Assembly (NCBI GenBank): GCA_030062745.1
Contig: CP099839.1
Location: forward strand, 22,143,324 to 22,207,323
DNA: 64,000 nucleotides
DNA from: Capitulum mitella
Taxonomy: Eukaryota; Arthropoda; Thecostraca; Pollicipedomorpha; Pollicipedidae
Direction of reading: 5' to 3'
The notes under the pieces: generated by a model
The model's database searches: none
What the model was told of the DNA's origin: nothing
The model's input: only the letters and a program-made list of their open reading frames with translations
Shown: positions 1-12,700 of the stretch, one piece after another
Layout of the letters: every line of letters starts with the position of its first letter
Position numbering within the stretch: the first letter of the stretch is position 1
Program-made: the position numbers and the translations under genes

Positions 1-610
1 CGCGGGCGCCGACGTGAGATAGTGAGCAGTGAAGAACCAGTCGGACTCTGCGACACACGATGGCGGCGAGCTTGGCTTATCGATTTCGACGCTTCGGAAA
101 TAGCAAAAACCTTGTGGGAACAAACAGGCGGAGTCACGAACTGATAGCGAGCTGTCGACGAACAAAGCTAACGCCGTGAAAAGATGAAAGGATTGCAGCG
201 AATCTTTGTTGTGATGACATCGTGCAGTGTAACTTTCACCGGATGTGAGACAGACGATAAAAATCCAACTGGGGCATCAACAAAATGCACAAGGAAAAGT
301 GCTTAATGCCATGATACCAGGAAGTGTAAAATCGAATGCTACCCTCGTCTATAACAAAACCAAGAAGATGACATTGGGACGTTTTTCTAAGTGTTGTTCT
401 AAGTGTTTTTCCAGTGTTGTGCTAAGGTTTGGCGTGGTCTGCAATGCCATTATAATATTTTTAAACAGGTCCCTTCATGTTGGATATGACCAACTAAATT
501 TCATTTCGTCAGAGGCAGAGAAGTTCCAGCCAGTCTTGAAATGATGCCATTGAAACCAGATAATTCGGCCTTTCAGGTGTTTCAAAGTAAACGTGGTCAA
601 AAGATCGGCA

Positions 611-830
611 CCAGACCAGGTCGGTGTCCTGCTCAGCCAGGCCAAGTCTGTGGTCTACCCGTACAGCCAGGCCAGGTCTGTGCCCTGTCCAGCCAGCCAG
701 GCCGGGTCTGTACTCCGTGCAGACAGCCTGCCCGGGTCTGTGTCTTACTCGGACAACCAGGCCTGGTCTGTGCCCCATCCAGCCAGCCGGGCCGGGTCTG
801 CGTCCGACCCAGCCGCGCCGTTTGCTGTCC
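611..830. repeat. 30-bp minisatellite
   Basis: At least six 30-base units from 638 to 817 with core CAGGCCGGGTCTGTGCC, plus degenerate flanks. The exact 30-base period keeps several reading frames open on both strands, so long frames here are not evidence of coding. Confidence 0.8.
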
Positions 831-1260
831 CGTTAACCGAGCCATCCCCCCCCCTGGCTGTGACGGCAGACGTCTGCAACTGTCACCGCTGTCTGGCCGC
901 GACCGCCGGCAGCCGCGGGCTGGAGCCGCGCCAGCAGCCGGCGGCGGCCGGCGGCGAGACGGCTGTCCAGCGGCGAGTCTGCAGGCTCGCGCTAGCCCTG
1001 CACCCGCGATTGTGCCGGCGAAGGGCCCGTCTTGTCATCGCCGGCTTTCTATTTGAGTTGGAGCGCCGGCGGTCACGAGGCGCCGCGGAGGCGGCCCGGG
1101 GGACGCGGCGCGTGTTCGGCGGGGTTCGACAGAGCCGGACCGACGGGCTGCGGAAACGGACGGTCAGCCGGCGCTTCGTCACGTGTCGCTGCCGTCCCTT
1201 CTCCCGACGGGCCTGATCGTCTCGCGAGAAAGTGGTCGGGAACTGGCATCGGCAGATGGA
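831..1260. other. CpG-rich patch, no secure gene
   Basis: Very GC- and CpG-rich. Several frames are open on both strands because of base composition. I see no convincing exon with matched splice sites. It may be a promoter or 5' region of a gene to the left of the window or on the minus strand. Confidence 0.4.
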
Positions 1261-2100
1261 GACCCAGGCCGAAGTAAACATTACATAATTAAACTGATGC
1301 GTGTCGGCGTGACTACCGGCTCCAGTTGTGAAGACATTCCGACATGTAAGGCACGATCATGGATCCGATTTCTAAGCTTTGTTCTACAACTAGCTATTCT
1401 GATAATGTCTTAGGACGACTTAGTGCTTGCACGTGTTATGTAACGCAAAGTCAGCGCCTTTGCATAATATCTCAGAGAGAGCCAATTCATACGAGTGGCA
1501 TCGTGCCAGTCTGATACGGCAAAGAGCTGGCGAGCTGGGAGAAACCCAGCCCTAGATAAGACAAGATTCTCGCCGCGGTGAGTCAGCAGGAATGATGTGG
1601 TGTGGAACAGACATGTCGCTGATGCATCCCTCACCGTTGCACGATAACATCGTTTCCGCTACAGCCGCTCATGAGATAGGGATCTTTATGTGGTAGGCAC
1701 TCGGCCAAACGCGAGGCCAACGGCTACGGTCTTGTCGCACTGTCGAGAACCCTGGTTTTGTAAAAGAGGAAGAAGAAAACCCTCCTGCAGTTTGCATTCG
1801 CTTTCACTTGCTGGATCAGTCGAATGACTTGACGGAAATGAGGCGAACGCTTTCTACAGAAGCCGGTTACTCTTGTCCCGAAGTGTGAAGATTAATTGAC
1901 CAGATCTGGCTACGTTTAAACATCAAGTTGGTATACGTATAGATACTTTGACGATGCCAAACCTTAATTAAAAAATCCAATTCGGGATTGTTTTTCCATG
2001 CTCAGAAGATTATTTAATGAGCACGGATAAAAATATATTAAACCTGTAAAAGTTACCATCTGTATCTTCGTAAACAAGTTTAAATATTACGTTCCCGGAT
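1261..2100. other. No feature seen
   Basis: Mixed-composition DNA with only short chance frames. No repeat, RNA or exon signal I can support. Confidence 0.5.
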
Positions 2101-2640
2101 TTGTGACTGTTAAGTCGAACCGCGAAAACCTTTTCCAGATCAGGGCATGCAGCACGAACCGTCTCCCAGTAATGGCCGAGCCCTGCACCCATCAAAGCCA
2201 GAGGTCGTCGCCGGGACCATGATCCTGGTGGCCGCCGAGTGACGACCAAGCTCTCGCCCGCCGCGTTCATCAGCACGATCCGGCGACCGATCGGAAGGCA
2301 CGCGACCCCGCCGCCGGCGGCCGGGCCGTCGCCAGCCTGCCGGTCCGTTACTCCTGGCACACGAATAGGCGCGGCCACAAACCGGAACGGATGGCCCGGA
2401 CCAAACGGGCGTGCAGGGCGGGGTGGCGGCGGACTGGCAGCCGGCCGCAGCGGTCCACTGGCCGCGCGACCCCCGCCCGCGGAGAGCCTCCACCCTGGCA
2501 GCATCGCCAGGCATGCTGGGAGGTGCACCGGTGACACGGTCACCTCCCTGGGGGAGGAGGCGAGCCTGGCCCCTACTGACCATCCGTGGCGCCTCCGTCC
2601 TGTGATCGGTCCGATCTTCACACCCGTGCACACCCGTTTA
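2101..2640 (-). other. CpG-rich patch with open minus-strand frame, status unclear
   Basis: A minus-strand frame is open for about 200 codons (2,633 to 2,010), with stretches such as RRIVLMNAAGESLVV and NVIFKLVYEDTDGNFYRF near its end. Another minus frame and a plus frame are open over much of the same interval. It could contain a downstream exon of the minus-strand gene that starts at 6,946. No domain is recognised. Confidence 0.2.
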
Positions 2641-2889
2641 CTGACGAGCTAATTTCCATCCAGCCACCTACCAAACGTCATCGGTGTTCTTGGCGTTAGT
2701 CGTGAGAAGACGACACTCAGGCGGCGACGGCCGACTACGTTTAACCCACCAAATTTACCCTGCGTGACCAGGAGCAGAGCACACAAGTTACACAACACAC
2801 AGACCCCAAAAGACAAGCGAAATGTACGAGGGCATTTGCGGTTCGGTTAACGCTCGCACGGTGGCGGACCAATGTTCCCCACGCCTGTC

Positions 2890-3111
2890 CTAACGGCGTA
2901 AAAGCACGGCCAATGCCGTGACATTTATTGCCCGAGCTGTTGCGTCCTGATTGTCGAGCAGAATGGGCCCGGCCATGTGCGAAGCGTGAAAGCGTTTGTA
3001 GTAAGTGCAGACCAGCCGGGGAACCAGTTTGACGACGCCGTCCGGTTCAGTTATCTGGGGTCCAGGCACTAGTGGCGAAATGTTTTTAGTCCAGGAAGAA
3101 AAGGGAAGCTT
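2890..3111 (-). CDS. Candidate downstream exon of the minus-strand signal-peptide gene
   Basis: After a CCACTAG acceptor-like site on the minus strand the frame runs VPGPQITEPDGVVKLVPRL, CTYYKRFHASHMAGPILLD to a stop at 2,890. Its entry phase (1) matches the donor of the 6,901-6,946 exon, which would give a secreted protein of about 80 residues. The P-G-P-x-I-x-x-P-D-G-V-V-K-L run loosely recalls the G-P-S-G-I-V-x-x-D-G repeats of crustacean cuticle proteins. I rate this as weak. Confidence 0.2.
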   Translation of the reverse strand, partial: KLPFSSWTKNISPLVPGPQITEPDGVVKLVPRLVCTYYKRFHASHMAGPILLDNQDATARAINVTALAVLLRR

Positions 3112-3141
3112 TTTCGGCCTCTTTCCATGCAACGTTGCCAT

Positions 3142-5550
3142 GTAGATAAACTGATTTCATAAACTAGGTGAGAACCCTTTGCCACTCCCCTGTTCTAATG
3201 GTACCAACAAAGAATTCCAATGTGGTTTCGTTGAGGGTCTAATAATTGCTAAAATTGGGCCCTTTGCGTTTTAAAAAGTCTTCCTTTGTTGTTTAAAAAG
3301 AAACTTTGTTGCGTTTTAAAAATACTCGACTCTTTTGTCTTGGTTTTGCAGCACATCCAACATATTTATGACATGAAGTAACGCAGCTGAAAAGCAACCA
3401 CGTTTAACAATTTACAACATTCATTCACTCAACTTCGCTGCGGTTGTAAGGTACTCTACTGCCTTTTTTGTTGATGCTGCGGCATCTGCAAAATATTTAT
3501 CGCACAAAGTAACGAAGTGAAAAAGTGAAGATTTCAAGAGTTGTCTTGCATGGCGGCCGACGATTTGCTACTACTATTCGTTTCACCAAGACGTGTCAAG
3601 ACAGTGACAAAGAAATTCATTCCAGATTAAAAATCGTCGATTGATTGGTTGATTATTGGGGCTTAGGGGCGCCCCGACTTCGAGGTCATTCGGCGCCCAA
3701 AAGATTAAAAATCGTCAGATCAATATGAAAAGTCATCACGCTTCCGATGGCGTTTGAAAAAGCGCCAGTAGCCTGTTCGGCGGAGCAGAGAGAGCACCTG
3801 CCGAACCGGTTAGACCGGTGTCATTGACACCCGACTGTTCTACTCCACAGCCGTTGTATCGGTTGTGGATGTCCCACAAAAGCGTCGACCGACCATCGGA
3901 TGCTTCAAAGCCAGCGCTTGCCAGTGGAGCCGATCGCATCGGCAAACTTTCACAGAGGCAGATGGGACTGACGCTGCGTTATTGCGGAGCTCTGTGTCGA
4001 GACGTTGGAGGCTGCGAGAGCTCCGGTCTCGACAGTTGATCACGTCGTGACGATGACGCGAGGGCGATCCCTTGACCTCTCGGCAGTGAAAGTGGCGGCG
4101 ACCGGGAGCGTTTTAACGGGATAACCCAGATGGCCGTAGAAAGCAAGATCACTGCGATCAGAGGTGCTTGAACCCGGGTGTCGTCGCAAAACTTTTCACG
4201 TTTCAGTAACTGGTTCCATGGAACATATGACCGGCGTCTGGTCCATTTGCGAAGCCGTGTTGATGGAAATCAGTTACACATTTGTCTGCAGACCCACGAG
4301 ACGGAAAATATTTCCCCTGTTCGATGGAGAGTCTTTCACATGCATCGAGAGCCCATTTAAGCCTATAAACTGATCAGGATGTTGTACCGCCTCAGCTGCA
4401 GGAGGCGGTATGCGAGGTAGCAGGCACAATACGCCCCTTCTGACGTCCATGCCAGTGACACAGCGGGCGGTCCCTGGCAGCAGTCGGCGACAGGCTGTCT
4501 GACGGGCTCCAGATGACCGACAGAGATAGCAGCAACTGGAACGCTGTCGGCGTCTGCGATCTTGCAGAAGAGAACTGAGGCGAGCAAACGTCGCGGAACA
4601 TACGTCGACGCCGGAACGTGAACGCGAAGCGCGCGGCCAATGGCATCCCGAGAACATGGCTCGCCGAGTCTGACCAACGACCAATGGCATCCCGAGTATT
4701 GCGCTCTGACAAAACCCCAGGTCAATGTCGGCCGTTTAGCTTCCGTACGGACGGAAGGAAGGGTACTTGAATGAATGTTTGAAACAATGGGAGGCTCGTG
4801 TAGAAATGTGTCGTTGTGCCAAGTTCGGCCGTCTCAGATTCCACAAAACACCTTCCTGTTTACCGGAATTCCCCGAGCACTTCCCTTGGCATTCCAAAGC
4901 TAGATTGTTAGAGGTACAAATGGTAACACGAATACAAGCTTATTAAAACTAGGGCACACCGTTACTCAGCACGCTGCCAGGTGCCTTAACACTTTTAATA
5001 ATGTTACGTTATCCCGATTTTGTAGGCCATAATCGACGATAAGTTTGGAAGATGGTAGTTGACGTTCTTTATGTCCTTGACTGGTCGCACGACGTCCTTA
5101 TGTTCTCGGTTGGTCGCGCATGAGTTCTAACGGTACTTTCTTCGAACATCCATGACCGAATAATGCTCCACCTCCACCCACAAACGGGCAAAAGTGACTA
5201 GTAAGAGCAGTCCCTGGCACCTGGAGGTTCACTTAATGCCAGGAGAAATGCTAGTGAAATGAAACTGGGCAAAAGATCGGACGAGACACGCCTTTTGGAT
5301 TCATGCACAACGGGGGTAGCCGGCCCCTACTGGCATGCCAGAACGTCGAAGAGCTAGGTCGTCAGAGATAATAAACAGCTCTAAGACGTCTCCTTAGTAT
5401 ACCAGAGCAATGACTTATAAAACAAACTATAGCACTGCGATGTGCAGGAAAGACCACTTGAACAAACCGTTTTACAGGCGCCTGGAAATAGAGAAACTTC
5501 GCAAAGTTTCGCACGCTTTTGAGTATTTCCTCTCCACGTTAAGCACAGAG
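3142..5550. other. No gene seen
   Basis: Only short frames. A small G/C palindromic patch (GGGGCTTAGGGGCGCCCCGA followed by GGCGCCC, 3,658-3,700) looks like a remnant of a dispersed repeat. Frames at 4.27-4.73 kb on the minus strand overlap in several registers and lack coding character. Confidence 0.45.
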
Positions 5551-5559
5551 ATCCAACCA

Positions 5560-6400
5560 TTTGTGGTATGACGGAAGCCCGAATGTTTGTCGGGCACGGT
5601 CCGGCGCGGATTTCCAATCACTGCCGTCCGTAAGGGCCGCCGCGAACAGCGGTCTTCGCCAGCCGTATCGGCGGCGTGACGAAGCCGCCGCCCGTGACCC
5701 GTGTGCCCATTGCGCGCTGGTGCAAACGGCGCCGCGTAGCGGTCTTACCGGCTTCGCACCATCCAGCAGCTTCGGCCGCTGCATCCGGCTGAGGGCGGTT
5801 GGGCCTTCGTAACAGTGCAGGGAAAGTTCGCATTTCCCTGCGACGCCTCGGGGACAGGTCGGAGAACGTGGGGAGTGTTAAGCAAGGTTTTGCCAGAAGG
5901 CAGTCGCCGTCGGACTCAGCTTTGGTACTGCTCCCAGGCTCGTTCACCACCCACGACGAATGTACAAGCCGCAGATTAAAGCGCGGCTCCACGCTCAATC
6001 ACGACCCGGCTCGCCGCGGGATCCCGCAAGCGGCCGGCGTCATTTCCTACGCCGGTTCCACGCCATCGGCGGCGCCGTTCCCACGACTGATTCCCGCCGG
6101 TCGGCGGCGCCGGCGCGGCCGGTTCCCGCTGACAGGCGTCAGTCTCGACGGCCGGCGTCGATCGGGCGACGGACGGCGGGCGGCGCCGTAACGGTGGCGG
6201 CAGCTCCGGCCGCTCTGCCCCGCGCCGCCCTCTGCCCGAGCGCGCGGGCCAGGTACAGTTATCTCGGCTCTGTGTTACTGGGGCACTGAGGCCGGCCGGC
6301 GGCCACTACTCGGTTGACCCGGCGCTCCGAAAAAGGGTCAACGCGGGCAAAACAGAAGCGGCGGCGCGCGCCAGGGACCGCCGGCGAACAGGCGCAGTGA
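5560..6400. other. CpG-rich patch
   Basis: GC-rich with open frames in several registers on both strands. No splice-consistent exon identified. It lies within the presumed first intron of the minus-strand gene starting at 6,946. Confidence 0.35.
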
Positions 6401-6900
6401 GACGGTAGAAATATGTAGGTGTTCAGGCGAAATCGCGCTGGGTAACGGTGCCGCGTTGGTCTCGCTGAGTAATGATGACCCGCTCTGCTGGATAATGGCT
6501 GAGAGGAGTATTTAAATACCGCGCGCCCCTCGAACGCTTGGCATATTGTACGGAAATAGATCTATCAGTGCGTACACCGGACAGATCGCATTTTGTGTCG
6601 GTCGACCGGTGGCGACGGGGGCAGCTCTCCTGAAGCGGAGAAATACCAGGACCTTGAGCCGGTCAAAGCGAGTCGCGCCGCATCCGACACGGCACCGAAA
6701 CCGACCGGCTGGAGCGGCCGCGAGGTGCGCGACCTCGGAACGCCACCGGGAGGTTTCAACACAGGCCGCGGCCAGCGCAGCCGGCGCGGCGCCCGCAGTC
6801 GACGGGGGCGGCGGCCGGACGCGAGGCGCGTCGCCGCCGCCGGCGCCCCTGTCGCAAGCGGCGGCCGCGCCCGGGCCCGCGGCACTCCGGCGGCACTCAC

Positions 6901-6946
6901 CGGTCACGGCGGCCAGGGCCACGAGCACTCCGGTCCACTGCACCAT
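6901..6946 (-). CDS. First coding exon of a minus-strand secreted protein gene
   Basis: On the minus strand, ATG at 6,946 opens MVQWTGVLVALAAVT, a compact signal peptide, then donor G|GTGAGT in phase 1. A TATA box and a CAGT initiator lie at the right distances upstream, leaving a 17-base 5' leader. Short first exons that hold only part of the signal peptide and end in phase 1 are typical of arthropod cuticle-protein genes. That family assignment is only a guess, because no later exon is secure. Confidence 0.6.
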
Positions 6947-6986
6947 GGCGACGGCCTCAGACTGCGATCGGGCCGGGCCTCGGCAG

Positions 6987-6993
6987 TTTTATA
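6987..6993 (-). promoter_or_regulatory. TATA box
   Basis: TATAAAA on the minus strand, 30 bases upstream of the A (6,963) in GCAGTC, which resembles the arthropod initiator TCAGT. The ATG of the signal-peptide exon follows 17 bases after that A. The flanks are strongly GC-rich, so the AT-rich box stands out. Confidence 0.6.
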
Positions 6994-6999
6994 CGCCGG

Positions 7000-8930
7000 C
7001 CCGCGCCGGTGGCGCCGCCCGCCGGCAGAACCGGTCACTAGGGGGTCGCGATGCGCGCAGGTTCGCGGGTTATGGAAAGGTGAGAGACTGCCTTCGAGAA
7101 ATCTTGCTAACCCTACCATTTCATTTCAAAGGCGCGAAACCCTCTACACAAGTGGAAAGAATCGTACCCGAACTCTAAACCAATCCCGCTTAACAAACGG
7201 CATACCATGCATTAAGCAATATTTTCTTCAAAACCGCATTTCTTTATGTCGTGCCAGTCAAACTTGAAGTTGAGGGACAGCAGTCTAAAGCATAACTGGC
7301 ACGGAATTCATGGGCCATAAAAATGTATGAATGTGGTTGAAAACAGGGCAGATGCAGTCTACCACCATGGGAGGAGCCCATCCGCTTCCTGCCGCTGTTT
7401 ATGGAAGAGCCAGGTAGGAATTATAATTCTAAGCCCACAAGTACCCAGAGGAGTTTGCAAGTAAGCCTGATTATCAGGGCTCCAGGTTTCTCTTTTCAGT
7501 GCAGTGTCTCAGTCTGGGAGATAGCGGGTTAAATGATTGCATGAAGGAAGCAGTCAAAAGGCGCAGTTTTTGTGTATGTCTGTGTGTTCGTTTGTTTATT
7601 TTTTTGGAGACAGAATGAGCCTTCCTGGAACATAAGCATTTCAAGAGTTAGGTAGACCTTAAATCAGAGTTTATGCCGATCTAAAAAGCCGGGGGACCTT
7701 GACCCCGCTAGCCTCAAGTTTTAAAACATCGAGTAGCTTTTCCCCAAGCACCACACCAGACGGCATCAAAATTTTTTGCGCCCTTCAGCTCGACGACAAC
7801 GGCGAGCCCGTGACGGTCTAGGCGTTTACGTGTCACACACCGGGGTGTTCTTCGGCTTGTTATCCACCAGGTCAAGGCATAATGACGGTTGCTGTTCGTT
7901 ATCATCGCAGAAGGCTGCTTCGCTGGAAAAATGTGCATTATCTAACCAAGAATTTCGATGCGGGATATCTTTAGGCGTTAGTGAGACACTGCTTCAAAAC
8001 CGTTGTAATGTGGGGGTTAATAATCCACATGACTGTTTTTTGTCACTAAAACGATCTTCCATTGTTATAAGAAGAACAAATTTATTTTTTTTCGCAGTGC
8101 ATGTCGGTGATGTCGTTATGGCAAAAATATGGATCAATAAACCTATCAAGCACTTTGCATAAACATTTATGGGGAGGGATTAGTACTGATACACATTAGC
8201 ATGCAGCAATAACTATGCTAGTACTTGACTAAATACGTTCATCACATTTGGATCATGTGGAGAATCCATTGTAGCACGTAATGGTGTCACAGCATTAGTT
8301 TAGATGTCGGTGTCGCGCAGACATCTTCACGGAGCAGGTGGACTGTGTTATGAAAACTCATAAGACGATCGTAGGACTTGAAACAGCTGAACAGATCCGG
8401 AGAGCATTTGAATTTTAGGGTGAATTTTTTCTGGAACTTCAGAGTATATTGGACCATGATTAAGCTTTAAAAGAGGGCGCTGTCCTGATTTTTGGCGTAT
8501 CGATATGATTGTATCCTATATTATCTTCCGTTTCATTTCGCCTTGAAGTTTATCCACTGAAAAGCACATATTCACAACATCAGCAACTCATGTGATAAGC
8601 GCAAGCTTTGCTGCTAGGTAGTTTTGTTTACAAATGATTGATAGCGGTTCTGGGTATGGTGGCACGGATTCAAAATTGACTTACCCTAAACTGACCGTTG
8701 GACGGATATCGGCTAACTTTTTCGTTTAAGTTACGTTATTACTGAACAATGTACGTACAAATTTTTCTGGGTGAAGGGGACAGCAAGGCAGTGGAGACGA
8801 ATAAACGTCGGCGACTTGTGTTATTTTATGCATCCCCTGCCTACAGGTGACGTCAGAGCCTCTAAAACCAGCAGTATTCTTTTCAATTCTTAATACGAAT
8901 TCCTGTTTTGAGTTTAATTTTAACCATTAA
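7000..8930. other. No gene seen
   Basis: GC-rich up to about 7,080, then AT-richer DNA with short frames only. No supported repeats or RNAs. Confidence 0.5.
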
Positions 8931-8933
8931 AGA

Positions 8934-9449
8934 CTAAACGAAAATTCCAATGATCTGTGTCTGCGGCGTCAGGTTGCCGAAAAATTTCAAGTGTTCTTTA
9001 GTCAAATAAACATAATTTTCGGGCCAGAAGTCCACTGTGGGACGACCGTTCTTTTCGTGTCGCAAGAGAGCTGGCAAATACATTCTAAGGAGGACGTTGT
9101 AAAGAATGTCATATACATCCATTAACATGGGATCCGCATTGATGTGCCTCACGTTTCACCGTTGCAACCAGCACACTTGTTTATCAGTATAAGTATAACA
9201 TTTCTGATCATAATGAATACAAAAAATGGCGAAAATCATGAGCCAAGCTAGGATTCTGCTTTGGGAGGACAACGGGCCAAAAACTCCCTTGACGACGACC
9301 TCTGTTGCCCCCATGCGTGTCAATACCGGAAACATATACATCTGAAGTGCGCCATTACTGACTAATTCTGTATTTTTAGATAATTCGTCCGGCAACAGTT
9401 GGACGTGGTTGAACTTTGTAGATTGGGAGAAAAGTCTGAAATTCATCAC
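8934..9449 (-). pseudogene. Uncharacterised intronless reading frame with one in-frame TGA
   Basis: From ATG at 9,449 a frame of about 170 codons runs to a stop at 8,934, interrupted once by TGA at 9,158-9,156 without a change of frame. Before the stop: NFRLFSQSTKFNHVQLLPDE and a hydrophobic stretch ILAWLMIFAIFCIHY. After it: LMDVYDILYNVLLRMYLPA, RPTVDFWPENYVYLTKEHL. Composition on both sides looks protein-like and similar. A CGA-to-TGA or TGG-to-TGA change is the simplest explanation. No family recognised. Confidence 0.4.
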
Positions 9450-9499
9450 CTGATTGGGAATTTACGAATCCCCTTTTTTTGATACTTACCTGTTATTTA

Positions 9500-9760
9500 T
9501 ATTTTCGTTACTGATAATATATACCATTATATGATATTATATAACGTTTATTATATCACTATACTTTACATTTTATACCACATATCACTTTACATTTATT
9601 TACTACTATTATGTGGCATATTTCATTCAGTTACATTCTATATAATATATCATATGTTGCATTCTGTATATTATGTAATATGTCATATGCCATATTATTT
9701 ATGTTGTATTATTATATGTTCTAAATCATATTATGAATTACTCCGTATTTAAGTCTGACG
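9500..9760. repeat. AT-rich low-complexity tract
   Basis: Irregular TATAT/CATATTAT-type sequence, nearly free of G and C. No clean unit length. Confidence 0.7.
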
Positions 9761-12700
9761 GGCATGACATCCAATGTACGAAGAGACGGAGCCTGTCATT
9801 TTTGTTTTAGATGCCGGTGTGGCACCCACTTTATTTCGCGGTAATACATAGAACAGCAAAAATATCTAAAAAGTACTATCGTGATTCAGTACGCGGGGTT
9901 GGACGCAGAGTTCGTAGTAAGACGAGGTTGTTGTATGGGCGCTGAGCCCACTTCCCGAGTTTCCCCCATTATATAGTAATGATTTTAAACCAGGGTCGGA
10001 ATTACATGGCGCTGGAGGGTCAGCTTACCGTACCGCAGAACGCCAAGACTTGGTCGCCCCGTTACTGCCGTAGCCCTCTTGGCGTAGCGCCAAATACGGG
10101 TGTCGGTTCTAGGTTCTCGCCAGAAATGGTGATCATAATGACCGGGACAGCATCAACAGCAGCAACAACAAAAACGGCAGGAATAACAATAACGATAGAA
10201 AATGCAACTGCCAGCATTTGATGCCACTGCTACTACTACCACCACTGATATTAATAACAGTGATTGTTGTGTTATGCTTACTGTTTCAGTTGGTTGGCCA
10301 AATAACTTGGAGTGGTGAGACTACGTAAGTGGTCACACATAGTACATTTCCATACGTATATACACAGCTACAGACACACATGCTCAGATGAGTACTGCGA
10401 AAACCAACGCAGTAAACATAAATGCTGACGTACATGCAAATAATTTACATACATATATCCGTTCAAATACGTATGACTGTCCTATCACAAATAACAACCC
10501 CAAAAGACACATCAATTACATGCTTATTTATGGTGCGTAGTTACTACTCATATGTGCTATTTCTTATTGCGCAAACAATGGCGACCAGATTGGCCAATGG
10601 CGTTAAAAACTTCGTCATATGTAAGATTCCTGATTTCCGTATTTTTGCATTGGGGCAATTCGTATGCTGCTGGCGTAACAACAGTCTAACTACGGCGGCG
10701 GGAGCTGGCGTTGAGTAACCGGAACTAGGTCAATTTTGTGTGGTGGGAGTACATTTTAGTCTGAGTGATAGGTTAAAGGAGACAAAAGAGCCAGTTGAAA
10801 TCCGTGATGTGCACTTCACTGTTACCGAAGGAGGCGTTGGCTTATTTTGCAGCTGATCAGCTATGCACTGCCGAGTTTGCGTGACAGTGCATCGTTTATT
10901 AGCTAAATGTCGCACACTGCTTACTTATTTATGCTGAGTGGTTCAGAGGCCATACATCCTGTGGATGTACGGACGCCGTCGGTGACAAATGTAACCCAGA
11001 AAACATATCATTTGACGACAACACATTTGCCAATTACCGAAATTAAAACGATATTTCGTCCACTACCTCTAAGGGTTTCCGCTCGAGTCCTCGGCAAGGC
11101 ATTCCTTTTGGTTCGGTGGTTTCAGTTAACCACGGTAGCCCAGGGTGTTGTAATTTAGTCCTCTATTTTCCGGACGAGGGATCCGGCGTTGATGCCAAAA
11201 CAGCCACCCCAGCTTTGGCAGGCATTGTTTTATCGTTTACTGACAGTCTGTCACCGCGGATTTCTAGGAGATCCATAGCCCGATGGTGACAAATTTGGAT
11301 ATACCGTCTCATATGGGTAGCACAAAATAATCTAATTATGACCTGTGGTGCGGGTATTGACATGACATGATATTCTGATGAGAAGACACATAACATGCAG
11401 CGATATACGACGAAATGAAGGAATTTATAAATGTCGACATTACAACAGTGTACCCACAGATAACTCATTTACTTACTTAAGATATGCTGCACGAAGAGAC
11501 AAGAACCTGTTCACATCTCACAGTGGCCAATGAGCACAACTTGAGCGGAAACGTAAATTGAGCTCAGTTCGTAAATACACTAGAACTGTGTGACGTACAC
11601 AGCCCCTTACGCCATTCCGCCGTGTACGGAGCCAATTGGGGTCAGGGAAACCCATTCGACGCCAGCGTTGTGCAACTTCTGCATCCGCCCTTTTCACGTG
11701 AGTCATTCGAATATTCTTCATCCGGCTAACATCCCGGATTTTCCTGCCTGTCAATCAGCATGTCAGCGACACGCTGTACGGAGCGCGGGCACTCCTGAAG
11801 TTCGAAGGTCGACAGGGTAATTCTCATTTCAAAACCATGGGATTTTTACGTCACCATTCATGCATGCATACAGGCACTTGCTATCGCTGTTCGTAAGCTG
11901 ACATCATTCTTGACATTACCACCGCCATTGCTCGACACGTCAGTAACTTACAGCGATGAAACACGATTTACTGTGGCCAGTTGAAGGCAGTACAATACGA
12001 ATGGGAAGAAAATGAAACTACGTGAAACTGCATCGTAATTTCATAGAAGAGGATGCAAAACAGGTGACTGGAAGATGTCTCTTGCTATGATCGAGATTCG
12101 GCGGGACCATGGCGAACGCCGTCACTTTTTTTCCCAGTCATGTATGTACAAATGCAGGAATTACCGGAAAATTATGTGATATGCATCAAATAAGTAAATC
12201 TTGGAGGTGTCTTACGAGTTATTTACATGAAATGCACAACGTCTTTGATAAAAACAGCCGATATTTCAATACCTTCAGAATCACCTTGCTCAAAGACGAC
12301 ACCCCGATTGCTCAGTTGCTTGGTCTCTCTACGTTTGGTTAATACCAAATTTGTTGTGGACCACGACGCATGCCGACTCTTTTCTCACCACTGAACATGG
12401 CTCAGAATGGTTTTCCTTTAAATTTAACAGATTTCGTCTGGAGGGACTCACTGACTGCTGTGCGCAAACCTTGTGAGTAAACGTCTGCACGTGGTATTTC
12501 GTCACATCATTGCAACCTAACTCGTGGACCGATTTTCAGCACGTTTTCCTCGGATGAGGCCTTCAATATTTGCCCGTCCCCCAGTGATTACCTGTCTGCG
12601 TGGTTTGGCATGAATTTTCAAAAGCATCGGACTTTGAGCATTATTAAGACAATAAAAACGCGTTTTTCTCAATAGCTGTAGTTGCGTTAGTTTTCTGACA

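Noticed and set aside
541..1281. Several frames of 130-207 codons on both strands
   Set aside because: The 30-bp minisatellite and CpG-rich flank keep all registers open. No splice or start context singles one out.
6546..7267. Plus-strand frames of 210-224 codons
   Set aside because: Two overlapping frames are open only because of high GC. They lie antisense to the TATA-driven exon on the minus strand and show no domain.
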